Source: an uncultured Clostridia bacterium | GTDB lineage: Bacteria > Bacillota > Clostridia > TANB77 > CAG-508 | Assembly (NCBI GenBank): GCA_947625415.1 | Contig: CANQOG010000005.1 | Coordinates: forward strand, 1 to 64,000 | Length of the DNA: 64,000 bases | Direction of reading: 5' to 3' | The notes under the pieces: generated by a model | The model's database searches: none | Told to the model about the DNA's origin: nothing | Seen by the model: only the letters and a program-made list of their open reading frames with translations | Shown here: positions 10,708 through 25,472 of the stretch, piece by piece | Layout: each line of letters begins with the position of its first letter | Position numbering within the stretch: position 1 is the stretch's first letter | Program-made: the position numbers and the translations under genes

Positions 10708-10890
10708 ATGATAGAAAAAACTATGAAAATTGGTGATTTTTGTGAACAATATCCAGACAAAATAGATATACTTTTACAAGCTGGAATGCATTGTTTAGGA
10801 TGTCCTGCATCACAAGCAGAAACAATAGAAGAAGCTTGCGAAGTTCACGGAATTGATGTTGAAGATTTATTAAAAGAATTAAACAAATAA
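10708..10890 (+). CDS. DUF1858 domain protein
   Basis: MIEKTMKIGDFCEQYPDKIDILLQAGMHCLGCPASQAETIEEA; start at 10708 after AAAGGAGG. Confidence 0.85.
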   Translation: MIEKTMKIGDFCEQYPDKIDILLQAGMHCLGCPASQAETIEEACEVHGIDVEDLLKELNK

Positions 10891-10917
10891 TAAAGTCCAA
10901 GTAAAATTACTTGGATT

Positions 10918-11941
10918 TTATATTTCTTTTTTACCCTTTTTTAATCTTATATCATCTCCAAAAAATCTTAAAAATCTATATGAGCCAGCAAGTCTTGAGC
11001 CTATTCTCAATGTATAAAGATTTACAATTTCTTGAGCTGTAAGGTTTGTAGAAATTATCGTTTTAGTTATTTTATGATTTTGATTTAAAAGTCTTGTATT
11101 TATTATATTAAATAATTCTTCTATTTTATTATCAGAAACTTTTTCAGTTCCTAAATCATCTATTATAAGTAAATCACATGTTAATATATTTTTTTCTAAA
11201 CCAATATTATCTATAGCTTTTCCATATTTTTCATCAAATATTTCATCAAACATTATTGGAGCTGTTTGATATAAAACTGTTTTTCCTTCTTTTAAAAGCT
11301 CATTTGCAATACAATTTGTTAAAAACGTTTTTCCAAGCCCAGTTCCACCTAAAAAAATTAAATTTTTTTCTCCGAGGATCATCAAAATTTTGAATAAAAT
11401 TATTTGCTTTTTCTCTCAAAAGATTCATATTTTCTCTTGGAGAAATATCTGATTTATATTTTTCTTTATTTTCTTTATCTGAAAAAAGTCTAATATTAAA
11501 AGTTCCAAAATTCTCAAATTCTAGATTTCCCATATTAGATTTATTATAAGCAATATCATATATTTTCTGCTTTAAACAACTACAAATTTCTGATTTTCCA
11601 TTTTTTTGTACAAAACCGGTATCTTTACACATTTTACACTCAAAATTAGGTTCGAAATAATCAGTTGATTTAAAAAGCTCTTTTATAATAAAATTTTTTT
11701 CTTTTATTAAATTATTACTTTTCTTTTTTAAATCGGCTAAAAGTTTCGTTTTTTCTTCAGGTTTAGCATTTATAATATTTCTAGAAGTATCAATAGAAAT
11801 TTTTGATAATTCTTTATCTATTTCAGAGATTTTAGGATTTACTTCTAAAAGCTTTGCTTTTCTTTCCTCAGCCTCATCTATTGCTATATTTCTCTTTGCA
11901 TTATATTCAGTTAAAAGTTGTTTCAACAATGAATTATTCAA
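10918..11941 (-). CDS. DnaC/DnaI-like helicase loader, two ORFs joined by +1 at in-frame CGG (11374-11372)
   Basis: ...NFIQNFDDP-GEKNLIFLGGTGLGKTFLTNCIANELL... after skipping C; upstream CxxC zinc part and downstream AAA+ part otherwise separate. Confidence 0.92.
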
Positions 11942-11955
11942 AAGAAACTCTCCTT

Positions 11956-12919
11956 TTAATTATCGTATAAATTTTCAAAATTATCAAATGTACTTTGAGT
12001 AAATTCAAATTGCTTTGCCATAGTTTGAACCTGCTTTGCCCTAACTTTTTTATCTGACATACTTGTTAAATAATTATTTATTTCATCTACTGTTGTTAAA
12101 CCTTTAGAATACCAATCACTTAAAATATCATCATAATATTTAAAACCTGCATTAGTTTTAAACACCGAACGCTTTAATGCAAGCTCAATAATATCCATAC
12201 CATATTTATATTCTTCAGTCCACTTTAAAATATATTCCTCTTCAAAAGTTGTAAGTGGTCTAAATATTCCTAATTTATTAGATATATCTTTTTTCAAAAC
12301 ATTTATTTTTTCTTGTTTTGAAAAATAATTATCTAATTCTTCAAATGTTTTTATTTTGCTTTTTGACCAACCGCTCAGCAACAACTTGAATATAATTTCT
12401 ATTTATATTATTCGTTTTTTCAGCACAGTAACTAAAAAGAGCTAACATAACTTGCTCATCAAAACCATATTTTTCAAACCATAAATCAATATCTGTATAC
12501 CAAGTAGGATTCATTGCTCCAGAAAAAAATTGATTATTTATACTTTCTATACATATTGTTCTAGTTCTATTTTTTTCACTTTTTTCAATTACATCTGGGC
12601 TTGAAGTAACTTTAGGTGAATATAATTTAGAAAGAGCAATTTCTTGAAGATTTGCAATAAAATATCCATCTGGCTTTTTTATAAGAAGCCCAATATCTTC
12701 CCAATATTTTATTGCTTCATTAACTGTATCGTAAGAAAGTGACAATATTTTTGATATTTCATTAATATTTACATCTTTTCCATTTTTAGCTAAAAAAGAC
12801 AAATATAAATAAACCTTTACTGCATCACCGCTAGCAAGGCCTAAATAATCAGAAAAAAATATATCTGGAATATCTGTACTAGAAAATAATCCACCTTCTT
12901 CTTTTGCTTCTATTTTCAT
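11956..12919 (-). CDS. DnaD-domain primosome protein, two ORFs joined by +1 at in-frame CGG (12373-12371)
   Basis: ...RNYIQVVAE-GWSKSKIKTFEELDNYF...; DnaD C-terminal motif restored after skipping C. Confidence 0.9.
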
Positions 12920-13031
12920 GTTTTATTGCCCCTTTTACTTTACTTTTTATCTTTATCTTCTGTACAGTATCGTCATTATATCATTTTTTTTTTTACATTA
13001 CAATCATTTTTTTAAATTTTAAAAAATAAAA

Positions 13032-13064
13032 AACACGCTATATTTTAAATAGCGTATTTTTAAA
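13032..13064 (-). terminator. gyrA terminator
   Basis: aaacacgctatattttaaatagcgtatttt hairpin. Confidence 0.6.
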
Positions 13065-13067
13065 TTT

Positions 13068-15518
13068 CTACTCTTCAACTTTACTTTCTCCGTCATCTTC
13101 ATTGCTTACAGTTTCAATACTTACAACTTTTCCCTCATTAGTTCTCATTAAAGTAACACCTTGAGTACTTCTTCCTAAAATATTAATTTCACTAACCTTT
13201 ATTCTAATTATAGTTCCAGTGTCTGTAATTAACATTACATCTTCTTCTCCACTAACAACTCTAATTCCAACAATATCACCAGTTTTAGGAGTTATTTTAT
13301 AAGTAATTAAACCTCTTCCTGCTCTATTTTGAACTCTATATTCCTCAAGTTCTGTTCTCTTACCAAATCCATTTTCAGTAATTGCTAAAAGAGTTCCTTT
13401 AGAATTATTGTCAATTGGCTCCATTCCAATAACTTCATCACCCTCATCAAGTCTTATTCCTATAACACCTTGTGAAACTCTACCAACACTTCTTCCATCT
13501 TTTTCAGCAAATGTTATACATAAGCCCTTTTTAGTAACCATTACAATATTATTCTCTCCATTTGTAAGTCTAACATCAATTAATTCATCATCATCTTTTA
13601 AATTAATTCCAAGTAAACCTGTTTTTCTAGAAGAATCATATTCTTTTAAAGGAGTTCTCTTAATTAAACCCTGTTTAGTAGCCATAGTTACATACATATC
13701 GTCTTGGAATTCTTTAATCGGCATAATAGCTGAAACTTTTTCACCTGCATCAACATTAAGTAAATTAACAATTGCTGTTCCTTTAGCAGTTCTACCAGCC
13801 TCTGGAATTTCAAATCCACGAAGTCTATACATTTTTCCTTTATTAGTAAAGAATAAAATTGTATCATGAGTTGATGCTGTAAATATTTGTTTTACAAAGT
13901 CATCTTCTCTGGTCGTCATTCCTGTAATTCCTTTGCCTCCACGTTTTTGGCTCTTATATGTATCAACTGGCATTCTTTTAATATATCCAAAATGTGTTAA
14001 AGAAATAACAGTCTGCTCTTCTTTAATTAAATCTTCTACTTCAAATTCGCCTTCAGCTGCAACTATTTTTGTAAGTCTGTCATCACCATATTTTTCTTTA
14101 ATTTCTATAAGCTCTTCTTTAATAATATCATAAACTAATTTTTCATTATCTAAAATTTCTTTTAAATGAGCTATTAATTTCATAAGTTCAGCATATTCTT
14201 CTTCAAGTTTTTCTCTTTGCAAACCAGATAGTCTTTTTAATTGCATATCTAATATAGCTTGAGCTTGAATATCTGAAAGATTAAATCTTGCAATTAATCT
14301 TTCCTTAGCATCATCATAACTTTCACGAATAATTTTAATTACTTCATCAATATTATCAATAGCAATTAATAAACCTTCTAATATATGAGCTCTAGCTTCA
14401 GCTTTATCTAATTCAAATTTTGTTCTTCTTAAAATTACAATTTTTCTATGTTTAATATATTCATCTAGACATTGTCTTAATGTAAGAATCTTTGGTTCTC
14501 CGTCAACTAATGCAAGGTTAATAATACCAAACGTATCTTGCATTTGTGTATGTTTAAATAATAAATTAAGAACAACTTGAGCTCTAGCATCTTTTCTTAA
14601 CTCTATAACAACTCTACATTTATCAATTCTATCTGACTCATCTCTAATTTCAGAAATTCCTTCTATTCTTTTATCTTTAACTAAATCTGCAATATTTTCA
14701 ATAAGTTTTGCTTTATTTACTTGATATGGAAGTGAAGTAACAATAATTCGTTGTTTTCCATTAGACATTTCTTCAATTTCAGCTTCAGCTCTAACAGTAA
14801 TTTTACCTTTACCAGTAGTATAGGCTTCTTTTATTCCTTCTCTTCCTAAAATTGTAGCTCCCGTAGGAAAATCTGGTCCTTTTATAATTTTCATTAATTC
14901 ACTATCAGGTAAATCTACGTTATCTATAACAGCAATTATTCCATCACAAACTTCTTTTAAATTGTGTGGAGGAATATTTGTAGCCATACCAACAGCAATA
15001 CCTGATGAACCATTTACAAGTAAAGCTGGTATTCTAGATGGAAGAACCGTAGGCTCTTGAAGTCTATCATCATAGTTTGGCATAAAATCAACAGTATCTT
15101 TTTCAATATCAGCAAGCATAGCCTCAGCAATTTTAGCCATTCTTGCTTCTGTATATCTCATTGCAGCAGCTGGATCACCATCAGTTGAACCAAAATTTCC
15201 ATGTCCGTCAATTAATGGATATCTCATAGAAAAATCTTGAGCCATTCTAACCATAGCATCATAAACAGATGCATCACCATGTGGATGATATCTACCTAAA
15301 ACAGAACCAACAGTATTTGCGCATTTCCTGTAAGGTTTATCAGATGTAATACCATCTTCATGCATAGAATATAAAATTCTTCTATGTACTGGTTTTAAAC
15401 CATCTCTAACATCTGGCAAAGCACGACTTACGATAACACTCATTGCATAACTAATATATGCAGTTTTCATTTCCTCGTTAATTTCTCTTTCAATAATTGT
15501 TTCGTCTTTTCTTTCCAT
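13068..15518 (-). CDS. gyrA: DNA gyrase subunit A
   Basis: full-length GyrA sequence; no in-frame CGG seen. Confidence 0.98.
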   Translation of the reverse strand: MERKDETIIEREINEEMKTAYISYAMSVIVSRALPDVRDGLKPVHRRILYSMHEDGITSDKPYRKCANTVGSVLGRYHPHGDASVYDAMVRMAQDFSMRYPLIDGHGNFGSTDGDPAAAMRYTEARMAKIAEAMLADIEKDTVDFMPNYDDRLQEPTVLPSRIPALLVNGSSGIAVGMATNIPPHNLKEVCDGIIAVIDNVDLPDSELMKIIKGPDFPTGATILGREGIKEAYTTGKGKITVRAEAEIEEMSNGKQRIIVTSLPYQVNKAKLIENIADLVKDKRIEGISEIRDESDRIDKCRVVIELRKDARAQVVLNLLFKHTQMQDTFGIINLALVDGEPKILTLRQCLDEYIKHRKIVILRRTKFELDKAEARAHILEGLLIAIDNIDEVIKIIRESYDDAKERLIARFNLSDIQAQAILDMQLKRLSGLQREKLEEEYAELMKLIAHLKEILDNEKLVYDIIKEELIEIKEKYGDDRLTKIVAAEGEFEVEDLIKEEQTVISLTHFGYIKRMPVDTYKSQKRGGKGITGMTTREDDFVKQIFTASTHDTILFFTNKGKMYRLRGFEIPEAGRTAKGTAIVNLLNVDAGEKVSAIMPIKEFQDDMYVTMATKQGLIKRTPLKEYDSSRKTGLLGINLKDDDELIDVRLTNGENNIVMVTKKGLCITFAEKDGRSVGRVSQGVIGIRLDEGDEVIGMEPIDNNSKGTLLAITENGFGKRTELEEYRVQNRAGRGLITYKITPKTGDIVGIRVVSGEEDVMLITDTGTIIRIKVSEINILGRSTQGVTLMRTNEGKVVSIETVSNEDDGESKVEE

Positions 15519-15600
15519 TTATAACCTCTTTCTTGAACTTTTACTTATATCTGTATTATATATAAGTAAAACAAAAAAATCAAGGCATTTTTCACAAAAT

Positions 15601-16326
15601 TTAATTCACTTGAACTAAAGCATCCGCAAGCTCTTTCTCATCTTCTGTAATATCAAAACTACCAGTATTTTCCACTAAATTCTGCATTATTTCAATTTTT
15701 CTTGCTTCTTTTAATAAATTCTCTAAAGGTAACGTTTTTTCTAAATATTTTTGAATATTTTTATTTGCATTTTTCATTCCTTTTAAATCTTTATTTTCAA
15801 AACATTCTTTCCACTTTTCATTATATTCTTCTATTTTTTCTACATATTTAATTTGATTATCTACTTCTTCTGAAACATTACTTTTTATATCTTTTAAAAT
15901 AGAATTTTTACTTGATTTTATCTTTTGCCTAGCACTTTTAGTAATTTTTCCATTATCAACAGCTTTATCTAAAGCAAAATCAAATATATCAGAAATTCCA
16001 TCTAAAATTCCACCACTTTTAGTAGCCATTTGTACTTGTTCTACACTATCAAATTTTCCAGTGGCAAGTCCTAATGCTGATTTTCCATATTCTTTAATAT
16101 TGTTCCATATTTGCTTTGCTCCACCTATAAGCCCATTTTCAAATAAAGCATCTTTTGCATCAATTACTATATCTTCTGCCACATTCGGAAGAGCAATTCT
16201 TAAACTAGTATCTAAAGCATTATTTAATATTTTTCCTATATTACTTTCCATAAATCTTTCTTGAGCATCAGCCCATTTTTCTCCAAAATTATTTAATGCT
16301 TGTCCTATTTTATTTGTTATCTCCAT
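15601..16326 (-). CDS. hypothetical protein of T4SS-like cluster
   Basis: intact ORF immediately upstream of gyrA, operonic with ParA/TadZ-like gene. Confidence 0.5.
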   Translation of the reverse strand: MEITNKIGQALNNFGEKWADAQERFMESNIGKILNNALDTSLRIALPNVAEDIVIDAKDALFENGLIGGAKQIWNNIKEYGKSALGLATGKFDSVEQVQMATKSGGILDGISDIFDFALDKAVDNGKITKSARQKIKSSKNSILKDIKSNVSEEVDNQIKYVEKIEEYNEKWKECFENKDLKGMKNANKNIQKYLEKTLPLENLLKEARKIEIMQNLVENTGSFDITEDEKELADALVQVN

Positions 16327-16327
16327 A

Positions 16328-17476
16328 CTATCTTCTCCATTCTAATTTTGTTAATATTTTCATATATTTATTTAATAATAAATTTTCTTCTTTTATATTA
16401 TTAGCAATATTAGTAAATTTGTTAGAGGCTCCTATTTTTCCAATTATTTTAAATTTTCCAAATATTTCTTTTAAAATTTCTTCATCAATAGAATTATTAT
16501 TTACTTTATTAAATAATATTTCAATTTTATTTGGATAAACTTCCCAATCCTCAATATAAATTTCTAATAAATTTTCTGCTTTTTTTATTTCTAATAAGTT
16601 TGGTTCTACTAAAAAAATAATCTTATCTACATTTGCTAAAACGATTTTTATAAATTTTAAAACCGTCTCACTTGATGTATCTATTAAAATTAAATCATAA
16701 ATATCTTTTAGTTCTGAAATTAATTCTTCTACTTTTTCATAATTAATTTTATTTTTTTCATTAAATAATAAATCAATTCCACCAAAAATATCTAAATTAT
16801 TACTTATATGTGTTATAAAATTTTCTATTTTTTTATCGTTTTCTTCATAATAATTATATCTTTTTATTTTAAAAATTGTATTTATACTATTATTAATAAT
16901 ATCAAAATCAATAATAATAGTTTTTAATTTTATTTTTTTTGCAGCTTCTCCTAAAAGTGAAGTTGTTAAGCTTTTTCCACTACCATAACATCCTGAAATA
17001 GCTATTACTTTGCTATTTTCAAATTTGTTGTAATCTTTTTTATTATTTATTTTTTGAATATCAATAATATTTTTTAATTTTTCAACTTCTATATTTAAAT
17101 CTAGGTTATTATTTTTTTCCAATATTTTTTGGATAATTTCATTTATTCCAAATTCTCCATCAACAAATATTTTAAAAATTCCTTTTTTTTCTAAAAAATT
17201 TCTTAATCTTAAATTATTTTCTTCCATAAAAAATACAATTTCTAAATTATTATTTATTTCTAAAATTTTATTTATAAAATCCTTTATTTCATATTCTCCG
17301 ACTAAATTCTCATGAATAATTAACGAATTTATTTCTGAGTTTCCTTTTAAAATATCTAAAACTCCATCTTGATATGGAATATCATTTCCAATAACTTCAA
17401 TATTTCCTTGTTCTTTTAATTTTGAATTTAATGAATTAACCCCTAACGCTGTTATTATCTTCTTTATTTTTATCAC
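16328..17476 (-). CDS. ParA/MinD/TadZ-like ATPase
   Basis: VIAISGCYGSGKSLTTSLLGEAAKKIKLKTIIIDFD deviant Walker A and receiver-like N-terminus. Confidence 0.7.
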   Translation of the reverse strand: MIKIKKIITALGVNSLNSKLKEQGNIEVIGNDIPYQDGVLDILKGNSEINSLIIHENLVGEYEIKDFINKILEINNNLEIVFFMEENNLRLRNFLEKKGIFKIFVDGEFGINEIIQKILEKNNNLDLNIEVEKLKNIIDIQKINNKKDYNKFENSKVIAISGCYGSGKSLTTSLLGEAAKKIKLKTIIIDFDIINNSINTIFKIKRYNYYEENDKKIENFITHISNNLDIFGGIDLLFNEKNKINYEKVEELISELKDIYDLILIDTSSETVLKFIKIVLANVDKIIFLVEPNLLEIKKAENLLEIYIEDWEVYPNKIEILFNKVNNNSIDEEILKEIFGKFKIIGKIGASNKFTNIANNIKEENLLLNKYMKILTKLEWRR

Positions 17477-19253
17477 CTCTTTCTATAATTTCTTTCTCAT
17501 TTTGCGATGCTTCAACTTTTGTCAAAATATGATTATCTCCAACAAAAATTAAATTTTCTCCTCTTTTTAAACTTTTTATTTCTATTTTTTCTTTTTCTGA
17601 AATATTTATAAAACTAGATAATGTCATAATACTCTCTTCTTCTAATGCAAAAAAACACTTTATACTTGAATTGTTTAAAATACTTTTACCAAAATTTCCA
17701 TTATCTAAACTAAATAAATCTGAAATATCTTGTGTTATAGCTACACCACTTCCACCATATTTTCTAATCGTTTTAAATATTTTATAAATAAATGATGCAA
17801 CATCTCTATTTGAAGTAACACCAATTAAGCGCCATATTTCATCCATATAAATAGCTTTTTTCTTACTTCTATCTTTTTTTATTAAATCCCAGAAAAATTC
17901 AGTAAATATAAAAATTCCAAATTGAATATTATCTTCTCCTAATTCGTAAATATCAGCAACAATTAATTTATTATCAAGAATAATATTTGTATGATTATTT
18001 AAGTAACTCAATGAACCATATACAAATGGTCTTAATTTAATTCCTAATTTTTTAGTTTTTTCATCTTTTATTAAATTATTATATAAATCTTCTAAAATCG
18101 GCATTTCTTCTGGACTTTTAAATTTTTTATTTATAACAAACTTTTCACCATCATCTTTAAAAAGGCTTTCATCATTAAAATTTATTCCTTTTTGGTTATA
18201 TGTATTAATTAATTTTTCCTCAAAATTTGCCCATTCTTCTTCATTTATATTTCCAAGTGCTAACTTAAAAAATCCCTTTAATTTTGCAAGTTTTGTTTGT
18301 AGATATCCATGTCCATCCTCTTCAATTCCATTTTTTCTAATATCAAGTATATTAATATATGTATTAGATTGTGGTCCAATTTTAATTAAAAGTCCATCTA
18401 AATTTTCACAGATTTCTCTATATTCTCTTTCTGGATCAATAACATATTGTTCCATTCCACATAATCTATGTCTTAATATCATCAATTTTGTAAAAAATGA
18501 TTTTCCAGCACCACTTGTTCCTAAAATACACATATTGGCATTTTTATACTTTTCTTTATCAAATCTATCAATTAATATCATTGAATTATTGAATCTATTT
18601 ATTCCAAATAAAATTCCAGATTCATCAAATATAGAATTAGAAATAAAAGGATATGTTGAAATAAGACCTTCTGTTAAAACATTTCTTCTACTAGCATTTT
18701 TAATATTTTTAGAATTTATTTTTAATGGTAAACAAGCCTTAAAGACATCATCTTGTCTAAAATTAGCTCTTTTAGTTGTTATTCCATTTGACTGTAATAT
18801 TCCTTCCATTTTATTTAGTAAAAATTCTAATTCTTTTTCTGTACTTGCAAAAACACATATATACATTGATAAAAAATATAATTCTTGATTATCTATTTGC
18901 ATTTGCTTTCTTATATACTTAGCATCATTATAAGTAAAAGATGCAATTTCAATATCTTCTCTATTTTCCTTATTATCTTTTAAATCAACTGCCGAATTTC
19001 CAATAAAATAAGTTAAATCCTTTATTGTTTTATATGTATCTTGTTTTTCATAAAACATAGAAATAATTATATTCATATCTAAATCAATAATATTTTTTAA
19101 AATAATATCATTATATTCTCTATAATAATCTGTAATTATTAAACCTCCATAAAAAGAATTATCTATTTCTAAATATTTAGGATTTTGATTATTAAAATAT
19201 GCTGGTGCAATTTTATCTTTTGTACTTATTATTCCATTTAAAAATTCTATAAT
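17436..19253 (-). CDS. VirB4/TraE-family T4SS ATPase; N-terminus extends past the ATG ORF, apparent ATT/ATA start
   Basis: Walker A LGTSGAGKSFFTK and AIYMDEIWRLIG; in-frame upstream coding IAPAYFNNQNPKYLEIDNSFYGGLIITDYYREYND without ATG/GTG/TTG; AAAGGAGG precedes ATTATA at 19253-19248. Confidence 0.75.
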   Translation of the reverse strand: MIEFLNGIISTKDKIAPAYFNNQNPKYLEIDNSFYGGLIITDYYREYNDIILKNIIDLDMNIIISMFYEKQDTYKTIKDLTYFIGNSAVDLKDNKENREDIEIASFTYNDAKYIRKQMQIDNQELYFLSMYICVFASTEKELEFLLNKMEGILQSNGITTKRANFRQDDVFKACLPLKINSKNIKNASRRNVLTEGLISTYPFISNSIFDESGILFGINRFNNSMILIDRFDKEKYKNANMCILGTSGAGKSFFTKLMILRHRLCGMEQYVIDPEREYREICENLDGLLIKIGPQSNTYINILDIRKNGIEEDGHGYLQTKLAKLKGFFKLALGNINEEEWANFEEKLINTYNQKGINFNDESLFKDDGEKFVINKKFKSPEEMPILEDLYNNLIKDEKTKKLGIKLRPFVYGSLSYLNNHTNIILDNKLIVADIYELGEDNIQFGIFIFTEFFWDLIKKDRSKKKAIYMDEIWRLIGVTSNRDVASFIYKIFKTIRKYGGSGVAITQDISDLFSLDNGNFGKSILNNSSIKCFFALEEESIMTLSSFINISEKEKIEIKSLKRGENLIFVGDNHILTKVEASQNEKEIIERGDKNKEDNNSVRG

Positions 19254-19274
19254 TAATCCTCCTTTAATTTTTTA

Positions 19275-19847
19275 TTAAATAAAATTTAAATATTTTCTAA
19301 AATTATAAAAAGAATATAAAATACTTTCTACATCTTTTTTATTATTTACATCAAAAACTAAATTACCACATCTTGATAAAGCATCTTTTATTTTCAAATA
19401 TTTATTATTTAAGTCTTCTCTTATTTGTTTAATATTAAATTCATTTTCATTATTTTCAAATTGGGAACTAATTAGAATATAAAAATTTTTTGAAGAAGAA
19501 TTTTGAGTTTTATTTTTATTTTTAATATATTCGACGTAAAAATTAGAAATTTGCAATATTTTTTCATTTTTTTCTTCATTCATTTGATTATTTATTTGAG
19601 AAATATAAGAATCTAAATTTTCTTTTTTACTTTGAATTAATAATTGAATATCAAAATCACAGACTTTTAAAAATAATTTATAAGAATTTAAAATAGCTTC
19701 CTTCTCTAAATCAGATTTCAAATCATAATTTATAGGAAAAACTTTTATAATTTTAACATATTGATTATTTGAAACTAAAATACCATCTTCTAAAATCTTA
19801 TCAAGAAGCAACCATTTTTGACTACTTTTTGAATTCTCTTTTATAAT
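19275..19847 (-). CDS. hypothetical T4SS-cluster protein, possible ATT/ATA start
   Basis: frame open to AAAGGAGGTTTATTATAAAAGAG; the nearest canonical start (TTG 19811) is far from the Shine-Dalgarno. Confidence 0.55.
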   Translation of the reverse strand: MIKENSKSSQKWLLLDKILEDGILVSNNQYVKIIKVFPINYDLKSDLEKEAILNSYKLFLKVCDFDIQLLIQSKKENLDSYISQINNQMNEEKNEKILQISNFYVEYIKNKNKTQNSSSKNFYILISSQFENNENEFNIKQIREDLNNKYLKIKDALSRCGNLVFDVNNKKDVESILYSFYNFRKYLNFI

Positions 19848-20453
19848 AAACCTCCTTTCTTTTTACGTATTAAAATGTTACATCAGATTTTTTCACTTGT
19901 CAATAACTTTTTTATAAATTTTTTAAAGTGTGTATAATTTTCCACATGTGTTTTATGTATCTAAATTTTTTTGTAAAAATGTTTTTTTAAACAAAAAAAT
20001 AATGAAAAAAATATAAATTAAAATTTCAAAGTAAAAATAATTATAATTTTTTTCTAAATTTTTCATTTTGCCATTAAGACTAATTCTTTATACACATCCC
20101 TTATTTCTACGTTTTTTCTTTTTTAAAACTTATTTTTTTGTATAAAAAAATAATTAGCAAAAAATTATTTTGATTTTTTTCATTATTTTTTTAATTAAAT
20201 TTTTTTAGAGCAAATTATCAAAAATTTAATTTTCAATTCTCTAAAAAATTTTTTTTAAGTCTAAAAGAAATCTTTATAAAATACTATCACAACTTTTAAC
20301 TTTTCCACAAAAAATATTGCTTTTCCACATTAATTCTTTTAAGTTGTTCGCAAAAAGTTTATAAAATGTGGACAACTAACTAAAATTATTTTAAGTACAC
20401 ATTAGAGTAATTTAAAAAAATTACATAATCATACACATATTAAAAATAAAAAG

Positions 20454-20490
20454 AAAGTGACCATTAACATTAAATAGCCACTTTCATATT
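20454..20490 (-). terminator. gyrB terminator
   Basis: gaaagtgaccattaacattaaatagccactttc hairpin. Confidence 0.55.
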
Positions 20491-20503
20491 TCTTAAATTA
20501 TAA

Positions 20504-24024
<3,521 letters not shown>

Positions 24025-24036
24025 TTATTTCTCCTT

Positions 24037-24289
24037 TTATACTATAATTCGCTTTTTTATTGTATTTGTCCCTATATTAGAAATAAATCCTTTAACATCA
24101 TTTTTCATATTAGATATCAATATAAAACTATTTTTTTGATTACATGAAATATCTTCTATTTTATTTTTAGAACTAAGATTTTCATACATACTTTTATATT
24201 CAGGTGTATCTTTTATTTTTTCAATATTAAATATACCGAATAACTTTATTATCTTTTATAACACAATTTTTTCCAATATGCAAATACAT
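24037..24289 (-). CDS. remB: RemB/DUF370-family protein, absent from the ORF track because of +1 at in-frame CGG (24238-24236)
   Basis: MYLHIGKNCVIKDNKVI-GIFNIEKIKDTPEYKSMYENLSSKNKIED...KKRIIV*; RBS ataggaga; typical location between recF and gyrB. Confidence 0.88.
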
Positions 24290-24328
24290 TTTTTCTCCTA
24301 TTCGTTCTTGTGGATAACTTTAAAATGT

Positions 24329-25413
24329 TTATTTTTCAATAACTTCACCGGTTTTCCACAATAAAAAATTTTTTATTTATACTGTTTTCAAAATCTATCT
24401 TATCTGTACAAGTTATAATTACTTGATTATCTTTTATCTTTTCTAATAAAATAGTTCTTCTTTTTTTATCTAATTCAGACATAAAATCATCTAATAATAA
24501 AATTGGACTATCTCCTATTTCTTCTGAAACAACTTGAAGTTCTGAAAGTTTAAGAGAAAGAATTGCTGTTCTTTGTTGCCCTTGTGAACCAAATCTTGCT
24601 ACAGGCTTATGATTTATATAAAAAATTATATCATCACGATGAATTCCTATACTTGTATATCCCCTTTGAATATCAATTTCTCTAGCTTTTTTTATATTTT
24701 CTAGATATTTTTCTTTTGTATCACCTGTTGATATATATCTTAATTTTAATATTTCTGAATCATTTCCACTATTTGTTATCATTTTGTGGATAACTTCTAT
24801 TTTTTCTTTTATTCTATTTATATACTCATATCTGTATTTATATATCTTACTTGAAAGATTTGCTAATTGTTCATCCCAAACATCTAACATTTCTACAGGC
24901 TTCTCATCCTTTAAAATTTGCTTCAAATAATTATTTCTTTGCTCTATAACATTTTTATAATCATTTAAAATTTGTATATAATTAGGTCTTAACCCGACTT
25001 ATCATCATATCTAAAAATTTTCGCCTTTTATCTGGTCCATCTTTTATTATTGATATATCATCTGGAGTAAAAATTATACAATTAATTCTTCCAATAATAT
25101 CACTTATTTTACTTTGCTTAACCCCATTTATTAAAAATGTTTTTTGCTTATCTATTTTACAAGTTATCTTTCCACTTCTATCCTTCTTCTCAAATTGTAC
25201 ATCAATTTCACAAGATATGTTTTCAAATTTTATTAAATCAATATCTTTTTTTGCTCTAAATGATTTTCCCAAACTACACAAAAAAATAGCTTCAATAATG
25301 TTTGTTTTACCCATAGCATTATCGCCATAAATAACATTAATATTATTACAAAAATTAATTTCTTGATTATCGTAATTTCTAAAATTTTTTAAAGTAACTT
25401 TATCTATATACAT
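24329..25413 (-). CDS. recF: DNA replication/repair protein RecF, with two +1 shifts at in-frame CGG (24996-24994 and 24350-24348)
   Basis: MYIDKVTLKNFRNYDNQEINF...KFLDMMIS-GLRPNYIQILNDYKNVIEQRNNYLKQILKDEKPVEM...KKFFIVEN-GEVIEK*. Confidence 0.95.
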
Positions 25414-25472
25414 TTTTACTTCTATAAATATCCACATTTTTGTAATAAAATGTGGATATCCTCTGCCCCATT

